Shown here: positions 1 to 8,093 of the stretch, in pieces
Layout: each line of letters starts with the position of its first letter
How positions within the stretch are numbered: the first letter of the stretch is position 1
From: JAGRCP01 sp942490705
GTDB taxonomy: Bacteria > Chloroflexota > Anaerolineae > Caldilineales > Caldilineaceae
Assembly (NCBI GenBank): GCA_942490705.1
Contig: CALNXY010000012.1
Span: 1,116,001-1,180,000 of the forward strand
Length of the DNA: 64,000 bases
Direction: 5' to 3'
Notes under the pieces: generated by a model
The model's input: only the letters and a program-made list of their open reading frames with translations
What the model was told of the DNA's origin: nothing
Database searches by the model: none
Position numbers and translations under genes: made by a program

Positions 1-100
1 CTGGATCTGTCCGGTAATTGAAGCTTTCGCGGGTAGCGTACCCTGCCCAACCACCGGCTTACTTACGCCGCAACATACTGGCAGCTTGTCGGAGAAATCC

Positions 101-574
101 ATGCAGCGCACCATCATTGGCTTTGGCGTTGACGAACTCGGTGACCCCATCGCCTGGCTCGACTGCGGTCATCCTCAGCACGTGCGTCACGAGCCGCCGC
201 TCATGGCGCGGCCCTGGGTGCTGAGCGAGGCAGGCCGGGCCAGCCGCCTGGGCGCGTCGCTCAACTGCGTGCGCTGCGACCGCTTTGAGCTGCCGCCCCA
301 CTTCGTCGCCTACAAGCGCACGCCCACGTGGACCGAGACGACCCTGCCCGCCGCGCTGCGCCGCGATCACTCGACCAAGTCCGGCGTCTGGGCCAAGATC
401 CACGTCGAGCAAGGCACGTTGCGCTACCGCGTGCCCAGCCTCAACATGACCGTCGACCTCACGCCGGCCCGCCCCGGCATCGTGATTCCCCAGGTGCTGC
501 ACGCGGTTGAGCCTCTGGGCCCCGTACGCGTCTGGGTCGAATTCTGGCACGCGCCGCCAGAGAACGCTTCATGA
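101..574 (+). CDS. DUF3565-DUF1971 fusion protein
   Basis: Two small domains are joined in one 157-residue protein. The first half matches the DUF3565 pattern (LDCGH, QHVRH, RPWVL, then a CVRCD pair) and its Cys/His residues look metal binding. The second half matches DUF1971, the small beta-barrel domain found near tellurite-resistance (TehB-like) proteins, with YKRTPTWTE, RDHSTKSGVW and a C-terminal HAVEPLGPVRVWVEF. I placed the start at the ATG that follows a GGAG ribosome site about 6 nt upstream; a TTG 15 nt earlier is also in frame. The domain functions are not established. The fusion suggests a small cytosolic metal-binding cupin-like protein. It stands alone, with the next gene more than 400 nt away. 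Confidence 0.8.
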   Translation: MQRTIIGFGVDELGDPIAWLDCGHPQHVRHEPPLMARPWVLSEAGRASRLGASLNCVRCDRFELPPHFVAYKRTPTWTETTLPAALRRDHSTKSGVWAKIHVEQGTLRYRVPSLNMTVDLTPARPGIVIPQVLHAVEPLGPVRVWVEFWHAPPENAS

Positions 575-663
575 CCGCCGCTGTACCCTCGAAGGAACCG
601 CCCCAAACCCCACGATAGACCTATCACAACAAACCAGAGCCCGGAACAGATGACAAACGTCCC

Positions 664-692
664 TTGACGGCTCAGATAATCCCGCGTAAACT
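664..692 (+). promoter_or_regulatory. candidate sigma-70-type promoter upstream of higBA
   Basis: TTGACG and TAAACT are separated by 17 nt. They lie about 80 nt before the toxin remnant and are the best promoter match in the 198-nt gap after the DUF3565 gene, which otherwise shows nothing. Read by eye only. Confidence 0.35.
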
Positions 693-772
693 TGCCCTAT
701 TCCCCCGAACCCGAATCCAGTAAGAAAGCCGGCTGCTGACTTCCTGGCCGGAAGCAGCGGGCGTGTCGCTAG

Positions 773-1018
773 CCTGTCTCACACCCCCGCTCCCCAGCCG
801 CCCTCAGCCACCAATCGAAAGCAACCCATGGCTCAGAAGAGGAGATTCTTGCCCGCTATCCCACGGCAGATATCCTGCCCGGCAATCGGGTTGTCTTCAA
901 TATAAGGGGCAACCACTATCGCCTGATTGTCAAGATTCACTACAACACCGGCATTGTGTATATCCGGTTCGTCGGTACCCATGCGGAATACGACCGGATT
1001 GATGCGGAGACCATCTAA
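773..1018 (+). pseudogene. higB: HigB-type toxin, 5'-degenerate
   Basis: The reading frame ending one base into the next gene encodes a clear C-terminal part of a HigB/RelE-fold mRNA interferase: RYPTADILPGNRVVFNIRGN, then YRLIVKIHYN and YIRFVGTHAEYDRID. Intact HigB proteins are about 95-100 residues. Here only about 80 codons are open, no ATG, GTG or TTG occurs in frame at the 5' end, and TAG and TGA codons sit in frame just upstream (at 770 and 737). The N-terminal alpha-helical part (the usual RKxL...HP segment) is therefore lost or out of frame. Family knowledge: HigB cleaves mRNA at the ribosome and is neutralised by HigA. I infer a non-functional toxin beside a preserved antitoxin; a sequencing indel near 800 is the alternative. 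Confidence 0.7.
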
Positions 1019-1395
1019 TGAAAGCGAAGATTCTCAGAACCGAAGCCGAGTATCAGGCAGCGCTTGACTACGTCGCCACGTTGATGGATGCGCCGCCTGG
1101 ATCTGCCGAAGAAGACGAGCTGGAGCTCTTTGCCATGCTGATTGAACAATATGAGGAAGAGCACCATCCCATTGCCCCGCCGGATCCGGTCGACGCCCTG
1201 CTCTTTCGCATGGAGCAGGAAGGGCTGACGCGCACGGATTTGATTGCCTACATCGGCAGTCAGAGCAAGGTATCCGAGGTCCTGAACCGTAAGCGTCCGC
1301 TGAGTCTAACCATGATCCGTCGCCTGCACGAAGGGCTGGGCATTCCGGCCGACGTCCTGCTACAGAAACCGGATCAACCTGAACCCGCCGTCTAA
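1018..1395 (+). CDS. higA: HigA-type antitoxin, XRE-family HTH protein
   Basis: A 125-residue protein with an acidic N-terminal region and a helix-turn-helix around residues 65-115 (TRTDLIAYIGSQSKVSEVLN, then RPLSLTMIRRLHEGLGIPAD). This is the COG5499 form of HigA that follows a HigB toxin. It binds and neutralises HigB and represses the operon promoter. The ATG overlaps the toxin stop by one base (TAATG), the translational coupling usual in higBA. The antitoxin is intact while the toxin is not, so it may be a relic, or it may still act in trans on other HigB toxins. Confidence 0.85.
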   Translation: MKAKILRTEAEYQAALDYVATLMDAPPGSAEEDELELFAMLIEQYEEEHHPIAPPDPVDALLFRMEQEGLTRTDLIAYIGSQSKVSEVLNRKRPLSLTMIRRLHEGLGIPADVLLQKPDQPEPAV

Positions 1396-1424
1396 ATTGT
1401 CGGCACAATGAGACCAAGTACCTC

Positions 1425-1508
1425 GTAGGTCACACAACCAGCGTGACGAATCTCGCCAACCCGTCGGGTACAGGCACCCGAAGCCCGTCCGGCTACCAGC
1501 CGGACCTA
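1425..1508 (+). repeat. two-hairpin dispersed repeat, copy 1
   Basis: An 84-nt element bounded by GTAG and CTAT. It has a degenerate first hairpin around CCAGCGTGA and a second hairpin GTCCGGCT-acc-AGCCGGAC (8-bp stem, 3-nt loop). The same layout and much of the sequence recur at 56433-56518 on the same strand. It sits between the converging higA and SDR genes. Confidence 0.6.
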
Positions 1509-1549
1509 TGGTACATAGGCAGCCCGGCATAACATCTAATCTGCTGCGC

Positions 1550-2314
1550 TCACCGACCCCCGTCAATCGAGAGCACCTGGCCGGTAATCCAACTTGCATA
1601 ATCCGAGGCGAAGAAGAGCACGCCGTGCGCGATGTCATCCGGCGTGCCCAGGCGACGCATGGCGATGCCCTGCAGCAGCTGTGCCTGCCGCTCCGGGCCG
1701 TAGGCCTGCCATTGAGCTTCGCTGCTGGGGTTGGAGCGAGCGAAGCCGGGCGCAATGTTGTTGACCGTGATGCCAAAGGGGCCCAATTCGTGGGCCAGCT
1801 GCCGGGTCAGGCCGATCTGGGCGGCCTTGGCCGAGGCGTAGGCCTGGATGCCGGTCAGGCTCACGCCCAAGCCCGCGCCGCTTGAGATGTTGATGATCCG
1901 CCCCCAGCTCGCCCGCTTCATGCCGGGCGCAACGGCCTGGGCGAACCAGAAGGCGCCGGTGACGTTGACGTCGTAGATGGTCTGCCACTGCTCGGGCGTT
2001 ACCTCTTCGAGGGGCTGGCCGGTCTGGCCGAGCACCCCGCCGGCGTTGTTGACGAGGATGTCGACCTGCCCGTCGCTTGCGGCTTCGTCCACGAAGGCCA
2101 AGACTGCGTCCCGGTCAGCCACGTCCACGGTGCGCACGGTACAGCGACCGCTCGCGGCCCGGGCCAGCGCCTGCGTCTCTTGTAGCTCGTCCGTCAGCAC
2201 GTCGCAGGCCCAGACGTGCGCGCCGCGCTCGGCGAAGGCCAGGGCAATGGCGCGGCCAAAGCCGTGGGCCGCGCCGGTGACGATGACGGTTTTGCCAGAA
2301 AATGCGATCTTCAC
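1550..2314 (-). CDS. SDR family NAD(P)-dependent oxidoreductase
   Basis: A classical short-chain dehydrogenase of 254 residues, the normal family length. Visible are the cofactor motif TGAAHGFG near residue 13, the NNAG motif (LVNNAGG), a catalytic Ser in INISSGAG, the YASAK catalytic Tyr/Lys pair and a C-terminal SIDGG. It oxidises or reduces an alcohol/ketone substrate that cannot be named from sequence. The ATG lies 3 nt after the stop of the upstream M28-like peptidase, so the two are cotranscribed. It is the last gene of a minus-strand operon that starts at a truncated peptide permease. Confidence 0.88.
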   Translation of the reverse strand: MKIAFSGKTVIVTGAAHGFGRAIALAFAERGAHVWACDVLTDELQETQALARAASGRCTVRTVDVADRDAVLAFVDEAASDGQVDILVNNAGGVLGQTGQPLEEVTPEQWQTIYDVNVTGAFWFAQAVAPGMKRASWGRIINISSGAGLGVSLTGIQAYASAKAAQIGLTRQLAHELGPFGITVNNIAPGFARSNPSSEAQWQAYGPERQAQLLQGIAMRRLGTPDDIAHGVLFFASDYASWITGQVLSIDGGR

Positions 2315-2317
2315 GGC

Positions 2318-4075
2318 CTATTCCTCCCCACCATCTGAGAAACCAGCCGCAGTTAATGTTTCCAGCGCTTCGCGTAGCGCAAAATCGACCTGGTTGCGGT
2401 TGCGGACCAAGCGCGTGTGCAGGAAGTGATAGTCGCCGCTGGCCGGATTCAGGTCCGCCAGCGCGCCGGCGTCCGCCAGACCGGGCAGGTGGGGCACCCC
2501 CCACGCCGGGTCATGGTCGAAGCGTCCTGCCAGGGTGTAGGTGACCGGAATCAGGCGTCGCGAGAGCGTCATACAGAGACGGTTGAGAGCCTGCGTCTGA
2601 TCCACATCCGCCGGATCGGTCGTGGCCAGGCGTGCCGCCAGCGTAGCGGTGGTCGCAACCAGTTGGGCCGCGCGTGCCCGGGTGCGGCGCAGGTCGAGGT
2701 GTGCACCGGCCGCGTCGGCGAGTTCAGCCAGGGTGCGCTGGATGTCGGCCGCTACGGGGCGGAAGTCCATGGGCAACAGGGGCGCATGGCAGAGTCGCCA
2801 GAGCGTGCTCACGTAGATCTGCGTGTCCAGCCGCAGCACGTCGGGATCGACCTTGTCCATGGTGTCGTCGCGCGTGTGCCACCACCAGGGCATTTTGCCG
2901 CCGATTAGTTTGCCAAAGGCCAGGGAGACGTAGTCTGTGTCCTCATCGCTGAAAGGCACCTGACTCAAGCTCATGAAGAGCGCCGGAATGCCCACGCCGT
3001 TGAAGCTCATGTCGCCGGCGCGGCTCATGCGCCGGGCCTTGCTGGCCTGGCCGGTATGGGCCGTGACGATCTCCTCCCCAAAGGGGCCCAGCTCCAGATT
3101 GGCCGGAAAGCTGCCGTAGAAGGTTGCGCCCCGGGCGCCCGTGGAATCCACATTCACGTGGGCCACGCAGCGATCGTAGAGTTCCTCCCAGTGGTTGTCC
3201 ACATACCAGGTGGAGCCGGAGTAGCGCCCGTGGCTGTGGCCGCTCCAGAAGATGAGGCGCAGGCCGCGGTAGAGCTCTTCTTTGCGCTGCCCCAGGAGGC
3301 GCGCCACCTCGAGCATGGTGGCGTTGGCGCTGCCGTTGTCCATGGCGCCAACCTCCCAGGAGTCAAGATGACCGCTGAACATGACGAAGCTGTCATCGCC
3401 TTGCCCATCCAACTCGCCGATGAGGATGGGCGTCTCCTGCCATGCCATAAAGATGTTGGTGGCGAGCCGCACGCGCAGCGGACCGTTCTGGAGCCGCGCG
3501 CGCAGGTCGTGACCGTCCGCCTCCACCACGGAGAGGGAGGGCGTGGCGGGGATGCGCGGCGCACTTTCCGGCGTGGGCGTGCCCCAGATGGTGCTGACGA
3601 TCATGTAGTGGAGATGATCGTCGTTGATGAAGATCTGGCCGATCGCGCCGGCCTGCTCAGCCGCGTAGACCGCGGTTGGCGTGGCCAGGCCGTTGATCAG
3701 CACGATTTTGCCTGCGATCGGTTGGGCGGCCAGCTCCTCGGCTGAGCCAAAGCCGCCGTCTACCAGTTCCGCCTCCAGTCCGTCTGCGCTCGCGCTGTAG
3801 GCCGTGCCCAGCGTGGCGTATTCGGCCAGCACGTCTCCCGCTCCGCCGACGACCGCCAGGCTCGACTCCAGGGGATAGCTGATGAGCGCCGGGTGGGTCA
3901 GCAGAGTCGTGCGCAGACCGTATTCATCGAGCTTGGCCTGCACGTAGGCAAAGGCCTCGCGCTCTTCCGACGTGCCGGAGTGGCGCGCCCACTGCGCAAT
4001 GGCGCGATTGTTCTCCATCAGGGTTTCGGCGGAAACGGCGTCGACTAATTGTTGCTCCAGCTCTGAAAATGCCAT
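2318..4075 (-). CDS. M28-family-like peptidase with PA domain
   Basis: A 585-residue protein with an N-terminal helical part, a protease-associated (PA) insert around residues 85-210, and an M28 aminopeptidase-type metal core. The core is seen in SGHLDSWEVGAMDNGSAN (metal His and Asp near residue 235) and in a C-terminal WWWHTRDDTMDKVD (metal His). The usual Glu-Glu segment (EExGLxGS) is replaced by WSGHSHGRYSGSTWY, so the general-base Glu and one metal-ligand Glu are missing. No signal peptide is visible, so it is probably cytosolic. It is coupled to the SDR downstream (3-nt gap) and lies 147 nt after a ketopantoate-reductase-like gene. Family membership is secure; peptidase activity is not. 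Confidence 0.82.
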   Translation of the reverse strand: MAFSELEQQLVDAVSAETLMENNRAIAQWARHSGTSEEREAFAYVQAKLDEYGLRTTLLTHPALISYPLESSLAVVGGAGDVLAEYATLGTAYSASADGLEAELVDGGFGSAEELAAQPIAGKIVLINGLATPTAVYAAEQAGAIGQIFINDDHLHYMIVSTIWGTPTPESAPRIPATPSLSVVEADGHDLRARLQNGPLRVRLATNIFMAWQETPILIGELDGQGDDSFVMFSGHLDSWEVGAMDNGSANATMLEVARLLGQRKEELYRGLRLIFWSGHSHGRYSGSTWYVDNHWEELYDRCVAHVNVDSTGARGATFYGSFPANLELGPFGEEIVTAHTGQASKARRMSRAGDMSFNGVGIPALFMSLSQVPFSDEDTDYVSLAFGKLIGGKMPWWWHTRDDTMDKVDPDVLRLDTQIYVSTLWRLCHAPLLPMDFRPVAADIQRTLAELADAAGAHLDLRRTRARAAQLVATTATLAARLATTDPADVDQTQALNRLCMTLSRRLIPVTYTLAGRFDHDPAWGVPHLPGLADAGALADLNPASGDYHFLHTRLVRNRNQVDFALREALETLTAAGFSDGGEE

Positions 4076-4222
4076 GGGTGCGCATCCTTTATCGGTATTC
4101 GTAGATGGTCATTCGTCCCGCCATCCATGGGCGGGATCTCTCGCTCCACCTTGGATGCCGGCCGAACGGGTCGGGGTACGACAATCCGCTATCTCTCATG
4201 CCGCCGAGGCGGAGGCATCTCT

Positions 4223-5257
4223 TTACAACGATTGGCCGCCGGCTTCGCCGAGTTCATCCAGGTTCTCCTTGGTCTGGGGCCGTTCGCCTTCCTCGATTTC
4301 ATGAATCATCGCCACCATCTTGCTGAGCAGCGGCGTCTCGATCCCGTGTGTGTCAGCGAGGGCAATGATGGGCGGAAAGTGCTCGTCTATCTCCGTGCGG
4401 CGCTTGCGCACCGCAAGGTCGCGCCAGACGCCGCTGTGGGTCTTTTGATCGCGGCGGCGCACGGCCACGAGGCGATCGAGCGAAGCGTTGGCCGCTGCGT
4501 CGAGCGCATCGGGATCGGCGGCGGCGATGATGTCGGGTTCAAAGCCGTCAAAGCCCATGGGCGTGACGCCTTCGGCCGCGGCCACGGCCAGCACCTCCTG
4601 CGCCAGGCGCACCATCGTGCCACGGTAGCCATCGATGCCGTCGGCCATGCTCTCGTTGGTCAGCGCGGTGGCAAAGAGCACGGCGCCATAGGCCTGCTTG
4701 CCCCAGAGAAAGCCCCAGATATTGTCAGTCATGCGCACCTCACCGCCGCTCCAGGCGTCGAGGTCGGCCTGAAGCGTGCGCAGCCGCGGCGTGATGGCGC
4801 CGTCAAGCTCGCCGATGTAGAACGCGCCTGGCCCGCCGAAGTGAATCAGGCCCGGTTCCAAATAGTCGGCCGAAAAATTGATGAAGCAGCCGAGCGTGCG
4901 CTCGGGCCCGACGAGATCGGCAATGGCCAGCTCGTTGAGGCCGTTTTGGGCCGACAATACATAGCCGTCCGCGGCCAGACGCGGGGCAATGACCGCCATG
5001 GCAGTCTGGGTGGCAGGTGCTTTCACGGCCAGAATGACCTGCTCCAGCGTATCGGGCAGGTCATCCAGCATGAGGGCGCGCCCGGGTACGGTAAAGGTCT
5101 CGTCGTAGCCGCGCACGGTGAGGCCCTGCTGGTTGATGGCCGCGACATGATCACGGTCGATGTCAACAAAGGTGACGTCGACGCCTTCACGGGCCATGTA
5201 GGCGCCTACCGTGCCGCCAATGGCTCCCGCACCGATGATGAAATAGTGATTTGGCAT
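4223..5257 (-). CDS. ketopantoate reductase-like (PanE/ApbA family) oxidoreductase
   Basis: A 344-residue protein with an N-terminal Rossmann fold (FIIGAGAIGGTVGAYMA), a central LAVKAPATQTA segment, an AQNGLNE motif typical of PanE, and an all-alpha C-terminal domain. PanE reduces 2-dehydropantoate with NADPH, but many paralogues in catabolic operons act on other 2-oxo acids. Its place between a peptide permease remnant and a peptidase makes pantothenate synthesis unlikely. I chose the ATG preceded by CGGAGAC rather than the one 11 codons upstream. Confidence 0.8.
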   Translation of the reverse strand: MPNHYFIIGAGAIGGTVGAYMAREGVDVTFVDIDRDHVAAINQQGLTVRGYDETFTVPGRALMLDDLPDTLEQVILAVKAPATQTAMAVIAPRLAADGYVLSAQNGLNELAIADLVGPERTLGCFINFSADYLEPGLIHFGGPGAFYIGELDGAITPRLRTLQADLDAWSGGEVRMTDNIWGFLWGKQAYGAVLFATALTNESMADGIDGYRGTMVRLAQEVLAVAAAEGVTPMGFDGFEPDIIAAADPDALDAAANASLDRLVAVRRRDQKTHSGVWRDLAVRKRRTEIDEHFPPIIALADTHGIETPLLSKMVAMIHEIEEGERPQTKENLDELGEAGGQSL

Positions 5258-5293
5258 AGTGATTGAGTCTCCGAATGAGTCGGGCTGCACGCG

Positions 5294-5959
5294 TTACTGG
5301 TGCCCGCGCAGGGTTGGGTCGAGTGCGTCGCGTAGTCCATCACCCATGAGGTTGAAGCCCAGCACGGCCAGCATGATGGCGACCCCGGGAATGGTGGCGA
5401 TGTGGGGCGCAATGCGCAAGAAATCGCGTCCGCTGGCCACCATAAGCCCCCAGGATGGCTGTGGGGGTTGAATGCCGAGACCCAGAAAGCTCAGCGCAGC
5501 CTCGAGCAGGATGGCGTTGGCCATATAGAGCGAGGCAAAGACGATGATGGGGGCAATTGAGTTGGGCAGCACGTGGCGCAAGACGACGCGCGTCGGCGTC
5601 GCGCCCAGCGCCCGGGCTGCGGTCACGTACTCCTGATTTTTGAGGCTGATCACCTGGCTGCGCGCCAGGCGGGCAAACGCGGGCGTGGCCCAGATGCCCA
5701 CGGCCAGGGTAGTGTTCTGCAAGCCCGTGCCCAGCGCGGCCACGATGGCAATGGCCAACAAGAGGTAGGGAAAGGCCAGCATGATGTCGGTGACGCGCAT
5801 GAGGAGCGTGTCCAGCCAGCCACCGACGAAGCCGGCCAGTATGCCCGTCGTCACGCCCAGGGCGAGGGCGATGGCGGTGATGGCACCAGTGATCGAACGA
5901 GCGCAGGGGCACTGTTTATTATAGGCGCGGCGGTACATCGTGCAAAACAGCTTTTTCAC
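5294..5959 (-). pseudogene. truncated DppC-type peptide ABC permease
   Basis: Residues 20-221 match the membrane core of a DppC/OppC permease, including the EAA loop (EYVTAARALGATPTRVVLRH), SFLGLGIQPPQPSWG and the C-terminal GDGLRDALDP. The usual first transmembrane helix, the periplasmic part and the GTDxxGRDxxSR region, about 80 residues, are absent. Homology begins abruptly near ARSITGA, just before a region that is now the ROK promoter. No partner DppB, binding protein or ATPase is adjacent. I infer a 5' deletion that removed the front of a peptide-import operon. The remaining genes downstream (PanE-like, M28-like, SDR) may now lack their original promoter. Confidence 0.7.
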
Positions 5960-5965
5960 ACCCTA

Positions 5966-5994
5966 TTGACAAGTATACATTTTTCTCATATATT
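5966..5994 (+). promoter_or_regulatory. promoter of ROK regulator 1
   Basis: A perfect TTGACA -35 and TATATT -10 lie 17 nt apart, about 58 nt upstream of the ROK start, in an AT-rich stretch that contrasts with its surroundings. TGACA and TGTCA half-sites (5967 and 6000) bracket the -10 and resemble the longer dyad upstream of ROK regulator 2, which suggests autoregulation. Confidence 0.6.
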
Positions 5995-6051
5995 TATAGT
6001 GTCAGTTTTGCAAAAGCCTTTCAATAAATCGATCATCACCCTGAATTCACT

Positions 6052-7260
6052 ATGGTTGGCAGTCCCACAGGACCACTCAAGGCTTCAATCATCGACCTCC
6101 TGCAGCAGGAGAATCTGACGCAGGCCGGCTTGCAGGAACGGACGGGCGCGAGTCTGCCCACGCTGCGCCGCGCGCTCCAATCACTGACGGAGGAGCGCTG
6201 GATATCAGCCCTGGGTAAGAACGGGGCGACGGGCGGCCGGCCGGCCGTGCTCTATGGGCTTGACGCGTCATCGCACCTGATTGTCGGGGCCCACATTGAA
6301 AGCCCAACGGTCAATATGGTCGCGGTGGGTTTGGACGGCGTCATTGTGGCGCAGCGCCAGCACACCCTCACAAGCCCACTGCTGCCCAACGAAGCGGTGA
6401 CGGTGCTGGCCGACTTCGTGGCGGAGGTGCGCAGCGCATTTCCTGCCCGTCGCTTACTCGGAATCGGTCTGGCGACGATTGGCTATGTCGATGCCGCCAC
6501 CGGTACGATTTTGTATGTGGCGCGTGCGCCGGGCTGGGAGAACTTCCCCATGAAGACGCAGTTGGAGGATCAGCTCGATCTCCCTGTCTTTATGGAAAAC
6601 GAAACCGACTGCCTGATCCGGGCGGAGTTGTTCAACCTGAACGTGCAGCGCTCCGTCGACACCGTCTATCTGGGCATGCTCCAGGGCCTGAAGGTGAGCA
6701 TGCTGCTCAACGGACGGATCTACAGCGGCGGCTTTGGCAATGCCGGCTTGATCGGCCGGACGCAAGTTTGCCCGGGCGCGGGGGACGTCAGCGCTGCCGA
6801 TGCTGAAGTGCTGGAGCAGATTGCCTCCGTGCGCGGTCTCTGTCTGGCCTTTGATGAGCGTCTAAACGCTCTCCCCACAATTGATGATGCGCTGGCCTAC
6901 ATCCGCGACATGGACGATCAAAAGAAGAAGTTTTATGCGATTCTCGATGCCGCGGCTGCCAAAGAGCCGCTCTGCGCAGAGATCGTGCAGCAGATGATTG
7001 ACCATCTGGTTGATGCTGTAAGCGACTTGATCTATATCTTGCAGCCTGTTGTGCTCATCATGGGCGGCGCGCTCAGCAAGGCGCCGCCGGCCATCAGCGC
7101 GTCGTTGGAGCGTGGGGTGCGCGCCCAGCTGCCCGCGCTGCTCAGCAATCACCTCATGTTTCGCTATGCCAGCGAAACCGGCCGTTTTGCCCCCGCAAAG
7201 GGCGCGGCGCGCATGTTTCTACAGCGTTATGTCGTAACCGATGTCACTCTCTTGAATTGA
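6052..7260 (+). CDS. ROK family transcriptional regulator 1
   Basis: A 402-residue protein with an N-terminal winged helix (residues 8-60, LPTLRRALQSLTEERWISAL) and a ROK sugar-kinase-like C-terminal domain. ROK repressors sense a sugar or sugar phosphate and control the adjacent uptake genes. The zinc motif CxCGxxGCxE found in many ROK proteins is absent: the corresponding stretch reads GNAGLIGRTQVCPGAG. The kinase ATP site is also weak, so it should be a sensor rather than an enzyme. It heads the sulfonate-type ABC operon and its own promoter is unusually strong. A paralogue with the same architecture lies near the window's right end. Confidence 0.88.
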   Translation: MVGSPTGPLKASIIDLLQQENLTQAGLQERTGASLPTLRRALQSLTEERWISALGKNGATGGRPAVLYGLDASSHLIVGAHIESPTVNMVAVGLDGVIVAQRQHTLTSPLLPNEAVTVLADFVAEVRSAFPARRLLGIGLATIGYVDAATGTILYVARAPGWENFPMKTQLEDQLDLPVFMENETDCLIRAELFNLNVQRSVDTVYLGMLQGLKVSMLLNGRIYSGGFGNAGLIGRTQVCPGAGDVSAADAEVLEQIASVRGLCLAFDERLNALPTIDDALAYIRDMDDQKKKFYAILDAAAAKEPLCAEIVQQMIDHLVDAVSDLIYILQPVVLIMGGALSKAPPAISASLERGVRAQLPALLSNHLMFRYASETGRFAPAKGAARMFLQRYVVTDVTLLN

Positions 7261-7331
7261 CGTGCGGCAGGCACAGCAATGCGCCGCACGAGCAGGCGCG
7301 GACTGTGCAACGCAACGTGACTGAGTTGGCC

Positions 7332-8093
7332 ATGAACAACGGTAGCAGCATCAAGATCGCAATCGATCACGTCACGAAACGCTTTCCGGCGACCGACTCT
7401 GACGGAGACGGCTTGGCCCTGAGTGACGTCTCTTTGACGATCGGCGACAATGAATTTGTCTCCATTGTGGGCAGGAGCGGCTGTGGCAAGACCACGCTCC
7501 TGAACATGATTGCGGGGCTACTCAAGCCGACAGCCGGTGAAATCTTGATCGACGACCGGCCCGTTGCAGGTCCCGGACCCGATCGCGGCATGGTCTTCCA
7601 AAGCTCTGCGCTCTTTCCCTGGCTGACGACGATTGAGAATATCGAGTTCGGTCCACGCAATCAGGGGGTCGACAAAAAGACCCGCCGCGCCCTGGCCCAG
7701 GAGTTGATCCAGCTGGTGCGGCTGGAGGGATTCGAAAAGAAGTATCCCCATGAGCTTTCCGGCGGCATGCAGCAACGCGTTGCCATTGCCCGGGCGCTGG
7801 CCATGGATCCCGACATCTTGCTCATGGATGAGCCCTTCGGCGCCCTCGATGAATTGACGCGTGCCGAGATGCAGCAGGAGCTGCTCCGCATCTGGGAGGC
7901 GCGCAAGAAGACCGTGATCTTCATCACCCACAGCATCACCGAAGCGCTCTTCCTGTCCGACCGGGTGGTGGTGCTCTCGCCCCATCCCGGCCGCCTGCGC
8001 AAAGAGGTCGGCGTCGATTTGGCCCGCCCCCGCCAGCGCACGACTCCAGAGTTTCTGGCCTACTACGAGGATATCCACAGTGCAATCTTCTAG
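7332..8093 (+). CDS. nitrate/sulfonate-type ABC transporter ATPase
   Basis: The energising subunit of a Ssu/Tau/Nrt-type importer, about 253 residues. It has Walker A GRSGCGKTT near residue 47, signature LSGGMQQR near 142, Walker B LLMDEPF near 163 and H-loop FITHS. In-frame start codons exist further upstream, but homology begins at KIAIDHVTKRF, so I chose the ATG just before it; its ribosome site is weak. The next gene overlaps its 3' end. The substrate class (sulfonate, nitrate, taurine or pyrimidine-like) cannot be settled from the ATPase. Confidence 0.88.
   Translation: MNNGSSIKIAIDHVTKRFPATDSDGDGLALSDVSLTIGDNEFVSIVGRSGCGKTTLLNMIAGLLKPTAGEILIDDRPVAGPGPDRGMVFQSSALFPWLTTIENIEFGPRNQGVDKKTRRALAQELIQLVRLEGFEKKYPHELSGGMQQRVAIARALAMDPDILLMDEPFGALDELTRAEMQQELLRIWEARKKTVIFITHSITEALFLSDRVVVLSPHPGRLRKEVGVDLARPRQRTTPEFLAYYEDIHSAIF

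Noticed and set aside
4127..5266. Plus-strand open frame of 379 codons opposite the PanE-like gene
   Set aside because: Antisense to a gene with a clear Rossmann motif; no motif of its own.
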